Assembly: GCA_002007465.1 (NCBI GenBank)
Contig: LNAC01000018.1
Span: 4,387,481 to 4,451,480 of the forward strand
From: Ailurus styani
Lineage: Eukaryota; Chordata; Mammalia; Carnivora; Ailuridae
Length of the DNA stretch: 64,000 nucleotides
Direction: 5' to 3'
A program made the translations under genes and the position numbers. Position 1 is the stretch's first letter. The number at the start of each line of letters is the position of its first letter. Below, one piece after another: positions 53,137-64,000 of this stretch. The notes beneath the pieces are model-generated. The model saw only the letters and a program-made list of their open reading frames with translations. It was not told the DNA's origin and did not search any database.

Positions 53137-53769
53137 CTAAACACATTTTGAGTTCATTTACTTACTCATTAAGTGATTGTTGTAGAGCTACTGTATATAC
53201 GGCCTTGAACGAAGTGGGGACAGAATTTCTCAAAGCATAAAGTTTGCTCACAAAAACCAGTTGGTTCTGTAGTCACAGTCACCTGGGCGTCTCCTAAGGA
53301 GCCTCTTCAGTTCGCCCTATTTTTTTAACCTGGGCCTCTGCCTCAAAGCTAGCTTCAAAAGCTTCGGTGTAACTTGATTCCTTTTGCTAGAATCTTCAAC
53401 CTCCAACTTCATTCAAGGGCAGGCAGTTTTCACTCTTTCTCTGGAAATCTCTCAAACTATCTCCAGATGTCATTCAGAGAACTTCGCCCACCCTCCTCAT
53501 CAAGATTCATCAAGAACTCCTGAGCCTTATTTGTCATCCTCTAAGCTAAATCCGTTTACATAGTTATTTCATTTAACACGCAGAGCAGAGAGTGGCAGTT
53601 TTCATTTTAGCGGAATTGTGGATACTAAGATTCAGGTGCCTTGCCAAAGATCAAGCAGCAGGGCCTCCCTGTATTTGGAAAGAGTTAGGTTACTACAAAA
53701 TGTTTTTCCCATTTGCTGCCATACCCTCTACCACCTACATGCAAACCCTCAATTTAGACTTTTGGGCAA

Positions 53770-54140
53770 AGGTGCCTGTGGTGAGCAGAATAATGGCTCC
53801 CTGAAGATGTCCACTTCCAATCCCTAGGAACTGTGAATATGTTAAATTAAATGGCAAAGGGGAATTATGGTTACACATGGAACTAAAGTTGGAAATCAAC
53901 TGACTTTAAAATAGGGAGATAGCTCTACAGGTGAGTCTAATTTGTCTCAGGGATCCTTAAAGGTGGAAACCGGAGGCAATGATAGGAATGCAAAGGCTCC
54001 TAGAAGACAAGAAAAGGCAAGGACATGGATTCTTCCCAATGGCCCCCGGAAGGAATACAGCCCTGCAGACATCTGGCTTTCAGTGCTTTCTGTGATGATA
54101 TAAGTAATAGATGGTTTATCTAAGGCCTAGATACTGCCTT
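53770..54140. mobile_element. MaLR/MLT1-type LTR remnant
   Basis: 'gtgagcagaataatggctccctgaagatgtccac', 'aggaactgtgaatatgtt', 'aaaaggcaaggacatggattcttcc', 'cctgcagacatctggctttca' follow the order of MaLR LTRs. It is old and non-coding. Confidence 0.6.
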
Positions 54141-55159
54141 GTGCAAATAAATTTTATCCACATTGGGGGAGATGCACAGTATTCTCAAGCAGCTAAATGT
54201 TATATACTACAGATTATAACACAGGTCTTAGCTCTACTCAGGTGAGTAAACAAAATGGGCCCAAGAAAAGGGGGATATCAATAACTAGAGAGTTCTGAAG
54301 TTGTAATTAATGAGAGTTCTGGTGCTAAGTGTCACAGTTCAGAGAGACTGAGTTAATTAGGAATAACTCCCTGGAGGAGGAGGAACTAACATTGCCCCCC
54401 GAAGGAAGTAGCAAGGAAGGAAACTCAGTTTGACCAGTGGAGGAAATTAGATGATAAAAAACAAACAAACAAAACCGTGTTCAGTAAGGCCATTAATGCC
54501 AGAAGAGTAATTATGAACTTTTCCCCTTTAAGCCATTGTTTCTCAAGGTGTGTCCTGAGGAGGTCAATAGTATTACTCAGAAGAATTGCATGGCCAAATA
54601 AATTGAGAAGAATTACACAGTCTCCTCCACTTTAGAGGTTTCCTTAGCACATTGGCATTTTAAATCCTAGATATTTCACCCTGAAGAAATCTTTTTTTTT
54701 TAAACTGTGTTAATCACAGCATTTCCCAGATTCACCAGACCACAGAACTCTTTTCCCATGGAACACCTGTTAGCATCCCTCTGAACTCTTTAGGGGATCC
54801 ATAGGAGATTCTGGACAGAGGGATGATTGAAGTCCACCTGGTCTTAGGAAAAGTAAGCTGGCCATGGACTGCAGGACTGGGGTAAAGAAAGACAGCAAGT
54901 GTGAGTATCAGAAGGCTATTGCAATTAACTAGGTACAAACTAATAGAAATGGAGTAGCATTATGGGATAGAGGAGAAAGAAAAATCAAAGGCTGTTATGG
55001 GGGGAAAAATGGTAAATGGAATCCATGGACAAAGAAGACAGGGTTTTATGTTTTTTGTTTGGAGAAGGGGTAGTAATTGCTTAATGTGTCTTTTTTAATC
55101 TCTCAAGAAATACAGGAATTTAATGTAAATGACTTACATAATACAGAAATACAGAGTAA

Positions 55160-55281
55160 ATCTTTTTCTTTTTTAAGGATTCTATTTTTAAGCAATCTCT
55201 ACACCCAACGAGGGGCTCCAACTTACAACCCCAGAATCATGAGTCACATGCTCTGCCAACTGAGCCAGCCAGGCACCCCAA
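55160..55281 (-). mobile_element. Old CAN-SINE, minus
   Basis: Ends in 'ctctgccaactgagccagccaggcacccc', the reverse complement of the SINE head; the body 'acccaacgaggggctccaact' matches an old subfamily. Confidence 0.85.
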
Positions 55282-55656
55282 AAATAGGGAGTAAATTTTT
55301 AAGGGCTTCCTCCACTTCAGTTCTTCCTCCAACTCCAGAGATCACTGCTACGTTTTCTTTTAATATATATAAAGCCAGGTTATGTGTTCAATTTTTCATT
55401 TTGAAAAATCTTTCCACATCAGTCCATACAGTTTTAAATCATTTGCTACAGTTTTTCTTAGCAAGAATATACTATAGTTGGTACAACCATTCCCATTCTC
55501 TTAACCTGGGATATGGCAAATACTGAAGCTTCACTAAATTAAAACCTATTTCTAAGCCATTTCTTCCACCCACTTGCCCTAGAAGCTAGGAAGCCAAATA
55601 TTCACTTTCCCAGCTACTCTGCAATATTTTATATACTATATACTATTTGAGTATCT

Positions 55657-55796
55657 CAAATATTTATTTGAGAGAGAGAGCAAGAGTACAGAGGGAGAGT
55701 GAGAAAGAGAAGCGGACACCCGATGAGCAGATACCCCAATGCGGGACTCCATTCCAGAATCCTGAGATCATGACCCAAGCCACCCAGGCACCCCTG
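55657..55796 (-). mobile_element. CAN-SINE, minus
   Basis: 'atttatttgagagagagagcaagagtacag' to 'cctgagatcatgacccaagccacccaggcacccc'; tail at left, head at right. Confidence 0.88.
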
Positions 55797-56364
55797 ATTT
55801 TTAATTTTCTTAATGATGCTCTTTTCCATATGTTAGTTTTAAATTTTTATTTAATCAAATCTCTCTCAGTCTTTTTTTTATGGCTTCTGGGGGTTGCATT
55901 TTACATAAGAAGGCTTCTCCACACCAAGATTATTCAAAATATTTTTTCCTCAAATGTTTTATAACTTTTTTCTCCATCCAGATTTTATTTATATTGAGAA
56001 ATAGGTATCTAAATTAATTCTTTCCAACAGGATAGCCAGTTGTTTCAACATTATTTGAACTGTCCATTATCCCCACTGATTTGAAATGTCTAATTTATTA
56101 TAAATGAGTTTCACATATATAGATGAGTCTGTTCTTGAATCTTCACACCGTACCTCTGGCAGCTACAGAGAAACACTGCTCACATGTTCCTTCAAGAGAG
56201 CCTGGTTTGAAAAGTGTAGTTGGCTGACAGTCTCTAGCTGCCACACCTCCAAGATCTACTATGATGTTCACACTGAAACCATGCTCCCTCTGGACTGTTC
56301 CAATGACTGAGGATAATGAGGGTACTAGAGCTGGCCCAGTTCTATCTAAAATGACACTCTTCTT

Positions 56365-56552
56365 GGGGCACCTGGGGGGCTCAGTTGGTTGAGGGTCTGC
56401 CTTCACCTCAGGTTGTGGTCCCAGGGTCCCAGGATTGGGCCCCACATTAGGTTCCCTGCTCAGTAGGGAGCCTACTTCTCCCTTTCCCCTCCCCCTGCTC
56501 GTGCTCTCTTTCTCAAATAAATAAATAAAGTCTTTAAAAAATAAAGTAAAAC
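56365..56552 (+). mobile_element. CAN-SINE
   Basis: 'ggggcacctggggggctcagttggttgag' through '(aaata)n gtctttaaaaaataaag'. The flanks actcttct (before) and actcttct (after) look like the target duplication. Confidence 0.92.
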
Positions 56553-56629
56553 GAGACTCTTCTAGTGGGCAGTCTTTAGAGCTCTCCATTGGCCTGGCTG
56601 AGATTTTCTTAGAATTGCACTCCATCTGG

Positions 56630-56816
56630 GGTGCCTGGGTGACTCAGTCAGTAAGTATCTGACTCTCGATTTCAGGTCTTGAGATCTAGCCCCACCCTGG
56701 GCTCCATACTCAGCTTGGGGTCTGCTTGCAATTCTCTCCCTCTCCCTGTGCCCCTCCCCACCTCATGCACACACACTCTCTCTCTAAAATAAATAAATAA
56801 ATCTTAAAAAAAATTT
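56630..56816 (+). mobile_element. CAN-SINE
   Basis: 'ggggtgcctgggtgactcagtcagtaag', 'gggctccatactcagcttgggg', a CT-rich stretch with (CA)n, and an (AAATA)n tail. It starts only some 80 bp after the preceding copy. Confidence 0.92.
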
Positions 56817-57402
56817 GCCTTACAGTCTGAGGCTCTTCTTACCCAGTTCTCCTTTCTTCCCTCTCTCCTTGCATAGGTATTAGACCTAATTTGTGGTCTG
56901 AAGGCTCTACTTCTCCATTTTTGTCCTTCACAAAATCCCATTAATAAAGTTTTCTATTCCTATGCCTGTATCACACTGCTTTATGCCTTATTATAGCTTT
57001 TTAGTCTATTTTGATGTTTCATATATGGTAGTAAATGAGTAAATATTTGTATAGTGCTTAGAATAGTGTCTGACATCTAATAAGAACCACATGTATTTGG
57101 TAAATAAAAATAAATACAGCAATTCCTTCTCACTGTTTTTTTCTTTCTTTCTAAACTTTGACTCTTTTTAGGGACTTCCTTTTTCAGATGAACCTTAAAC
57201 TTAAGTTCCAAAAAGATCCATATTGGGGTTTTTATTAGGATTTCATTACTAATCATTAAAAATATTTTTTTTAGAAATGAAGTACAGAGTTTGGACAAGA
57301 TGAACAAAAATATGAGATTCCGCTTATAAAAGTACAAGAAAAGAGTCAAAGAGATCAGAAGTTTAATATCTATTTGGAAGAATAATTAATATGAGAAGGG
57401 AA

Positions 57403-57524
57403 GGGGTGCCTGGGTGGCTCAGTCAGCTGAGCATCAGACTCTTGATTTTGGCTCAAGTCATGATCTCAGGGATGGGAGTCTGATTGAGATTTTCTCTCTC
57501 TCAAATAAATAAATCTTTTTTAAG
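57403..57524 (+). mobile_element. Internally deleted CAN-SINE
   Basis: The head 'ggggtgcctgggtggctcagtcagctgag' runs to 'tcatgatctcagggatggg', then jumps to 'attttctctctctcaaataaat'. Flanks gagaaggga (57393-57401) and gagaaggga (from about 57530) are a target duplication. Confidence 0.9.
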
Positions 57525-57761
57525 AATAGGAGAAGGGAGGGGGTCAAGGCAAAATGTTGACTTTAGTTTCAGGCATGTCCAATTTAAACAGCTGATAGGA
57601 AAACAAAAAGGAAATATCCAGTAAAAAGCATAGAAATATAGATTTAGAAATGTCTTAATAAAAGAAGCAAGATCTGGAATATATCCCATCCTCCACCACC
57701 TGGAAGGCAACTTTACATGGTTGTTGAAAACAAAGTGGCGCCGATAGGTCTGTGCATACAC

Positions 57762-57915
57762 TCCAGCTCAGCCATTCGCTTGCTGTATCATCTTTAATAA
57801 CTTACCTAATCCTGTTGAAGCTCAGTTCCTTATCTGCAAAATGAGGACAAACATGAAGATTGAAATAATTTATGTATATATCTTAGCACCATGCCTGGCA
57901 CATTGTAAATGTTCA
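57762..57915 (+). repeat. MIR SINE
   Basis: 'taacttacctaatcctgttgaagctcagttccttatctgcaaaatgagg' and 'ccatgcctggcacattgtaaatgttcagtta': near-complete MIR, directly before the MER5A copy. Confidence 0.75.
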
Positions 57916-57921
57916 GTTAAT

Positions 57922-58130
57922 GCACTGGGTCTCAATAGGGGCCAATTTTGCCCCTAGGGAATTTGATAATGTCTGGAGATGTTTTTCATGTACAACTGAG
58001 AGGCCCTATAGGCATCTAGGGGGGTGAAGACCAGGAATGCTGCTGAACATTCTACAATACACCAGACAGCTCCACACAAAGAATTATCTGGCCCAAAATA
58101 TCAATACTGCCAAAGGTCGAGAACCATGAG
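57922..58130 (+). mobile_element. MER5A-type hAT-Charlie DNA transposon
   Basis: 'cactgggtctcaataggggccaattttgcccc', 'aatgtctggagatg', 'aggcatctagg', 'gaatgctgctgaacattctacaat', 'aattatctggcccaaaatatcaat', ending 'tcgagaaccatg'. It spans both terminal inverted repeats. Confidence 0.88.
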
Positions 58131-58458
58131 TTAATAGAAAAGACTAGCCAGAGGCCATGCCTGAGCCTATGGTGGGAAAAGGGCAGCATACCACAAGCCA
58201 CACCTCTCCAACCTTGCTCATTTTTGAAAGGCTAAGCATACCCCCCAGGCCTTAGGAAGAGTATCCAGAGCAGACATTTTCCTTCAGTATCTCATAAAGC
58301 AGAGCCCAGGGATCCACCAGCCTGACACAAAATACTTCCATATTGGATCCTATTTGTTAAGTAAACAGATCTCAGTGTCCTATTTCTTGATCCAAAAGGA
58401 TTTTTACAGTGTCACTCACTTTATAACTATTAAATTCTACATATCTGTTTCATGCTTT

Positions 58459-58900
58459 TTTTTTTATTAATACTAGGTTTATTTCACAATACAAATTTTT
58501 TGAGGAAAAAAACAGGCCCTATGAAGTGGTGACATTTGTTTTCTTGCTCTTTATCTTTTCAATTGAGTATATTGCAAGGTAACAAGTCATACATAAGACA
58601 AGGAAATTCTCAACTTCAATTTTCTGATAACAGTCACCAGAGCACCAAATAGTCTTAAAGGAAGAAATGGTAAAATATACATACGTGTACATATATTTAA
58701 GTTTTAAACATACATGTTTAAGATAAATGTATATTACAGCTTATTATTTATACCAAAATGTTATGTAGCTCAATCAGATTTTTTTCCATATCATGAAATC
58801 TGAATCAGAATAACTTTTGACTTTTACTGTAACACTTTACTCTTCACATATTCTTAGTCTCCTAGGTTCAGTATTCATAGATCACAAATCATATAGCACA
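58459..58900 (-). pseudogene. Candidate retroposed 3' UTR (processed pseudogene end)
   Basis: On the minus strand the sequence ends 'gtgaaataaacctagtattaataaaaaaaaaa': a poly(A) signal about 10-20 nt before a short A-run at 58459-58468. Upstream is AT-rich UTR-like sequence with no coding match, up to the L1 start. The source gene is not recognised and no clear target repeat was found. Confidence 0.35.
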
Positions 58901-58914
58901 GTCATCTTTCAAAA

Positions 58915-60115
58915 ATTAAAAAGAGGAACACTATCAAGAGGGTGAAAAGATAACCCACAGAATGGACAAAATACTTACAAAACATATATCTGATATGTGA
59001 TTCAAATTCAGAATATATAAAGAACAACTACAACTCAACAATAACAAAACAAAAACAAACGAAATAAAAACACCCAATTCAAAAATGGGCAAAGGACTTG
59101 AATAGACATTTCTCCAAAGAAGATATGCAAATGGCCACTAAGCACATGAAAAGATGCTCAACATCATTACTCATGGGGGAAATGCAAATCAAAACCATAT
59201 GATGATACCACTTTACACTCATTAGAATAGCTATTATTAAAAAACAAAACAAGTTTTGGCAAGGATGTTGAAAATCTGTACCTTGTACATTGCTAGTGAG
59301 AACGTAAAATGGTGCAGCCACTGTGTTAAAGAGTTTCATGGTTCTTTAAAAAGTTAAACATAGGGGTGCCTGGGTGGCTTAGTGGATTGAGCCTCTGCCT
59401 TCGGCTCAGGTCATGATCTTGGGGTCCTGGGATCAAGCCCCGCATTGGGCTCTCTGCTCAGTGGGGAGCCTGTTTCCCCCTCTCCCTCTGAGTGCCTCTC
59501 TGCCTGCTTGTGATCTCTCTCCCTGTCAAATAAACAAATAAAATCTTTAAAAAAAATAAAAAGTTAAACATACAATTACTATATGGTATAGCAAATCTAC
59601 TCCTAGGTATATGCCCCCAAAAAAGTGAAAGCACGGACTCAAACAGATACATGTACACCAACATTCACAGCAGCATTATTCACAATAGCCAAAAAGTAGA
59701 AATAACACGGGTTCCATCAACAGAGGGGTGGATAAACAAAATGTGGTATGTACTAACAGTGTCATGTTATTTAGCCTTTATAAAGGAGCAAAACTCTGAT
59801 ACATGCTACAACATGGGTGACTCCTGAATACATTATGCTGGGTGAAATATGCCAGGTACAAAAGGACAAATATCATATGATTCCACTTGTAGGAGGTACC
59901 CAGAATGACTAAATTCTTAGAAAGTCGAAAGGACTGGGGAGCTATTGTTTAGTAGGTACAGAGGTTCTGTGTGATGAAGAGTTCTAGAAATTGATGATGG
60001 TCTTGACTGTGCAACATCATGAGTGTACTTAATGCCATTGACCAACTGACATCGGTTAAAATGGTGAATTTTGTGTATATTTTAACACAAAAAACTAAAA
60101 GGAACTGGATTTCAG
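58915..60115 (+). mobile_element. L1 3' end (ORF2 C-terminal part and 3' UTR)
   Basis: Recognisable L1 ORF2 wording ('aagataacccacagaatggacaaaat', 'ccaattcaaaaatgggcaaaggacttgaatagacatttctcc' region, 'cctaggtatatgccc', 'gccaaaaagtagaaa'), then 'aaaatggtgaattttgtgtatattttaacac' as the 3' end. It is 5'-truncated, has many stops and is interrupted by a CAN-SINE. It is an inactive fossil. Confidence 0.9.
59347..59572 (+). mobile_element. CAN-SINE nested in L1, 16-bp target duplication
   Basis: Element 59363-59556 between perfect taaaaagttaaacata copies (59347-59362, 59557-59572). Removing the element and one copy rejoins the L1 sequence, which shows the order of insertion. Confidence 0.95.
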
Positions 60116-60744
60116 TTTTTTAAAAAATGAAGAAAAACAGGAAACAGAAGGTCAGGATAAAAGGGCAGATAGTGGCACAAGACGGGGACAGGCTACTGTG
60201 AGTTCCTCAGTCTTTCCAGGATCCCTGTCATTCTGGGGTTCTTTGCCTCTTTCCTGACAGCCTCCCAGAATTCCTGTAGGCTGGCTGGCTTTTTAGACCA
60301 AAGTTAGCTTGTTCATCTGCATCCACACCCAGCCCAGAAATGACACCCGTATGGCCTCTGAAAATCTACCGTGACAGTCATTTCTTTGGACGAGTACCAA
60401 TTAACAGCCGCCTTTCTTACCCACACTCTTGCCCTGTGCCTCTGTGTGTGGTCGTGTGTTTACTACCACCTCCTAGAAGAGTGAATTGGCTTTGGCACTG
60501 TGGAACCTCATCAAGTCCATTCAATCTCCCATGTGGATAAGAGCTATGCTCATTCAAAAGAGGAAAAAACTAGCAGACAACCAGTCTCACTTTTGCTTCT
60601 CAATCACCGGCGTGGGGGTGGGGAGGACCTAGATCTTTCAGTAATTAAAATAGAAATGCTACAATACTGAATTGGTCATAGTGAGCAAAAAGAAGATAAA
60701 AGTGACACTTTTAGATGTAGAGCCAAAGCTTAAAACAGGAGAAT

Positions 60745-61235
60745 AATTACTGTATGACCCAGTCAATCCCAAGCATTTATCTGAAAGACATGAGAGCATA
60801 TATCCATAAAAACTCCTATGTGTGAACGTTTGTAGCATACTTCTTTGTAGTAGCATGAAACTGGGAAGAGCCCAAACATCCATGAAAAAGTGAATGGATA
60901 AGCACATTTCGGTGCATCTACACAATGGAATACTATTCCATAATATTGGATATATACAACAGAGTGGATAAATCTCAAAATAATCATGCTGAGTGAAAGA
61001 AGCCAGAGGAAAAAAAAAGGTACACATTGTATGATTCCATTTATATAAAATTCTTGAACATGCAAACTGACCTAGGCTGAAAGAAAGCAGATGAGAAGTC
61101 TAGAGACAAAAGGAGGGGTGGTTCAAAGGACATTTGTGGGGGTGAGGGATGTGTTTGTTGTCTTGGTGTGGGGATAGTTTCACGGGTGTATGCATATATC
61201 AAAATTCATCAAATTTCACACTTTAAAAATGCAGT
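60745..61235 (+). mobile_element. Second, older L1 3' end
   Basis: 'tgtatgacccagtcaatcccaagc', 'agcccaaacatccatgaaaaagtgaatgg', 'acacaatggaatactattcc', 'gtatgattccatttatataaa', and an end near 'cacactttaaaaatgcagtttattg'. It is more diverged than the copy at 58.9-60.1 kb, with no open frame. Confidence 0.85.
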
Positions 61236-61364
61236 TTATTGTTTTTTAAAAACAGAGTGAGAGAGAAACAGAGCACAAAAACAGACAAAAGTTCCTTCCT
61301 CATCTTCAATATTACTGAATGCAAGGCTGGAATCCATAAATGCAAAACAAAAACACCACTGCAG

Positions 61365-61366
<2 letters not shown>

Positions 61367-61438
<72 letters not shown>
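61367..61438 (+). repeat. (CT)n(CA)n microsatellite
   Basis: About 24 CT units run directly into about 12 CA units; likely polymorphic. Confidence 0.95.
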
Positions 61439-61439
<1 letters not shown>

Positions 61440-61488
61440 ACATAGACACTAATCTCTCACTAAGTCACCCAAGTGTTTCCTTTACAAT

Positions 61489-61710
61489 ATGTATAAGTAG
61501 AGTGGCGCCTGGGTGGCTCAGTCGTTAAGTGTCTGCCTTTGGCTCCGGTCATGATCCCAGGGTCTTGGGATGGAGGCCCGCATAGCAGGGAGCCTGCTTC
61601 TCCCTCTCCCACTCCCCCTACTTGTGTTCCCTCTCTCTCTGTCTCTCTCTCTCTGTAAATAAATAAAATATTTTTTAAAAAAAGAATTAAAAAAATACAT
61701 GTGTAAGTAG
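61489..61710 (+). mobile_element. CAN-SINE
   Basis: 'gtggcgcctgggtggctcagtcgttaagtg' through a long CT-rich part, (AAATA)n and poly(A). Near-identical flanks atgtataagtag and atgtgtaagtag are the target duplication, with one mismatch. Confidence 0.92.
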
Positions 61711-62544
61711 TGTTCCTTTTCATTCCCACAGCCACTGGTCTGGTCTAAGCCCTCCTTGCCCCCCACTACCCTACAACCTAGCCTCACCCTCAATGCAACA
61801 TGGGCTGCCAGAATAATCTTGACAAAGGACACCTCTAACCACATGACCCCAATTATCCAGAGCCCATCACTGGAAAATCCAAGTATGGACACCCATGCCT
61901 GAAAAACTAAAGGTTATAAAATAAAACGTTAGAAGTGGTTATCCCTAGAGAGTAGGATCATGGATGATTTTTTTTTCCTTTTGCTTATCTGTTTTCTATA
62001 TTTTGCAGTAGTTTTTTAAATAAAAATATCCTGTTGGTCTTGCTTAAGATCATTCTTGCAAAAAGAATGAATACTCATTGTAAAATATTCAAATAATACT
62101 AATACAAACAATATTAGAGTACAGTAAAGTTGGAACCGGCAGTTTGCTTCCTCCTGGTCACCAGACTGTGGTTGCCTCCGGACCATCCACCCACCCCTCC
62201 CATCCAGGAAGCAGCCGGGCATTTTCATGGGATTATCTCCACCCGCAGTTCCATGAGTGGCTTTTGGAATGGTCTAAACCTCCCATTCTCAACCTTAACA
62301 ACCAAACCCTGATATCGTAACAAACATTCCATGATACTATTTTACCATACTGACCTATTAAATCAACAGATCATATATCATGATTTAACTTATGCTATAA
62401 TGCTGTAACTCTAATATAAAGGAGAGATAATAGGAAAATAATTCATTACAACATGATATGTATTTCAGTATGTAAATGCTGGGGCACAACAATAATAAAA
62501 GACATAATGAGGTAGTTAGATGCTTGCACCTAATGGTAGAATCA

Positions 62545-63480
62545 CCATTCATTCAATAAATAGTTTTTGAACACTATGTATTGAGCACTGTCCTAAATTC
62601 ATTGGAGATACAGACAGAAATCCCTACTTCATGAAACTTACATTCTAAGAGGGTGATGGGGTGTGGATAACAATCAATCAACATAAGTAAATTATATATC
62701 AGATTAGAAGTTAGTAAGTATTATTGGGAAAAAAAGAAACCAGAGTTCAGAGCGGTAGGGAAGTCAGTGGTGGGTTGCAGTTTAAATGAGAGTGGTCGGG
62801 GCACCTGGGTGGCTCGGTCAGTGAAGTGGTGGCCTTTGGCTCAGGTCATGATCCCAGGGTCCTGGGATCAAGCCCAGAGCATTGGGCTTCCTGCTCAGTG
62901 GGAAGTCTGCTTCTCCCTCTGTCCGCTGTTTGTGGGCTCTTTCTCTCTCCCTCTCTCGCTCCCCACTCTTTCTCTTAAATAAATAAAGTCTTTAAAAAAA
63001 AATAAAATAGAGTGGTCAAGGCAGGTCTCACTAGTGAGCCATATTAGGGCAAAGATTTGAAGGAGGTAAGGAAATGAATCATGCAGATATCTAGGGGGAA
63101 AGTATCCAGGCAGAGGGAATAGACTGTGCAAATGTTCTAAGGCGGAAGCTTGTCTGGTGAGTGCGTGTACTTTAGGTAGCAAATGAGGTGGACTGGAGTC
63201 AGTAATAGAAGAAAAAGCAGAAGCAGGAGATGAGTCAGAGAGGCAACAGAGCCAGATCTCACAGGGCTTCATAGAACATTGTAAGGCTTGTACTCTCAGT
63301 AAAATGGTGCAACGTTAGATGATTTGGAGCAGAGGAGTGACATGATCTGATCTACATTTTAAAAAGAAAAATCTGGCTGCTCTGTTAAGGATAGATTGTA
63401 GGGTGGAAGCAGAGAGACCAGTTGGGAGGTTGTTATAAGAATTCAGGCGAGAAACGAACACAACAGCTACAAATGCATAC
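62545..63480. repeat. Ancient L2-like repeat split by a CAN-SINE
   Basis: 'tattgagcactgtcctaaattcattggagatacagac...cttacattctaaga', then after the SINE 'gtcaaggcaggtctcac', 'ggcaaagatttgaaggagg', 'gcagatatctagggggaaag', 'gagcagaggagtgacatgatctga' and 'ctggctgctctgtt'. This is the order of a common ancient mammalian repeat; family name not certain. Confidence 0.6.
62789..63017 (+). mobile_element. CAN-SINE within an ancient repeat
   Basis: Element 62798-63008 with target duplication agagtggtc (62789-62797, 63009-63017). The tail is (AAATA)n plus poly(A). It splits an older L2-like element. Confidence 0.92.
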
Positions 63481-64000
63481 TAATATTCAGTACCGTATTT
63501 CATAGAATCTAAGATGTCATTGATCATAGGATACATCCCAATTTCAGGGATAAAATATGCGGTGTGAATTGCATTATGCATCGCGAACTGCAATATGCAG
63601 GGCTGAACTGGTAACTCAAATACCATAAGTGGTGTCGGTTGCTGAAAACATGATTTTCTGAAATAGTGAACAACTCTTGGTAAAGTTCCAAATGAAACAA
63701 AGTACTATTTTCTCTCACTTTACCCATAATTCTCACATCTTGAAGTTCAGTGTATATTAAGACCATGCAAAAATAGTTCATGTTTATATATAAAATGGAG
63801 TTAGGGTCTAGGTTCAGGTTATTATAAATGGGTTTTTTTTTAATGTACATTAATGTCAAGCAGGACATTACAAGTCGTGCAAGATGTAGGAAATTCTGGA
63901 TTGGATTGGATTGTTCTATACATTATCAGAATCTAGTATCTCTGGCCCATATTCTCTAAATGTTCAATCATTATAACAACCAAAATTACTCCCTAAGTTT

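Larger units (their letters stand above)
53137..64000. other. Intergenic region upstream of RAB11A
   Basis: No gene found in 10.9 kb. It is a patchwork of MaLR LTR, CAN-SINEs, MIR, MER5A, two L1 3' ends, a candidate retroposed 3' UTR, a (CT)n(CA)n repeat and an L2-like element. The stretch 54530-54840 may be another old DNA-transposon remnant, which I cannot place; 63480-64000 shows nothing recognisable. Confidence 0.6.

Noticed and set aside
59079..59339. 86-codon minus-strand frame
   Set aside because: Antisense to a decayed L1 ORF2 fragment.

Overview
This is mammalian nuclear DNA, almost certainly from a carnivoran. The main evidence is a set of tRNA-Lys-derived SINEs that open with a 'gcctgggtggctcagt' head and end in CT-rich stretches plus (AAATA)n tails. 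This is the CAN-SINE family, restricted to Carnivora. The subfamily wording (cggctcaggtcatgat..., gggctctctgctcag) looks like an arctoid such as a mustelid, bear or seal rather than a dog, but I cannot name the species. Three N gaps, two with duplicated flanks, indicate a draft assembly.

Layout. (1) From 1 to about 30.0 kb, + strand, lies the 3' part of MEGF11, a Draper/CED-1-type EGF-repeat receptor. Thirteen coding exons (2929-27367) encode the last 582 residues: six EGF-like repeats, one transmembrane helix and a tyrosine-rich cytoplasmic tail. The N-terminal exons lie upstream of the window. A probable 2.6-kb 3' UTR follows. (2) From about 30.0 to 34.5 kb is a short AT-rich gap between two converging 3' ends. 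(3) From about 34.5 to 52.7 kb, - strand, lies the complete five-exon RAB11A gene, coding for 216 aa, with a CpG-island promoter at about 51.6-53.1 kb. (4) At 53049-53120, + strand, is an intact tRNA-Gln(CTG) gene, head-to-head with RAB11A in the same CpG island. (5) From 53.1 to 64 kb is intergenic DNA built from CAN-SINEs, two L1 3' ends, MaLR LTR, MER5A, MIR and L2-like remnants; I see no gene there.

The gene order MEGF11 - RAB11A - tRNA-Gln matches what I recall of human 15q22, so this is conserved synteny and not a new operon-like system. The two proteins are not known to act together: MEGF11 is a cell-surface receptor for cell spacing, adhesion and engulfment-type signalling, and RAB11A is the recycling-endosome GTPase. 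I found no CRISPR array, phage, integrative element or unknown multigene system.

The most unusual item is a 35-nt copy of the 5' half of tRNA-Cys(GCA) at 1392-1426. It stops at the anticodon and is flanked by perfect 15-bp direct repeats, which suggests a retroposed tRNA half without a tail. Other points worth a look are a frame-neutral three-exon cassette in the MEGF11 tail, a homeodomain-motif-rich intronic block, a 30-kb stretch free of young SINEs, a candidate retroposed 3' UTR, and two likely assembly duplications.
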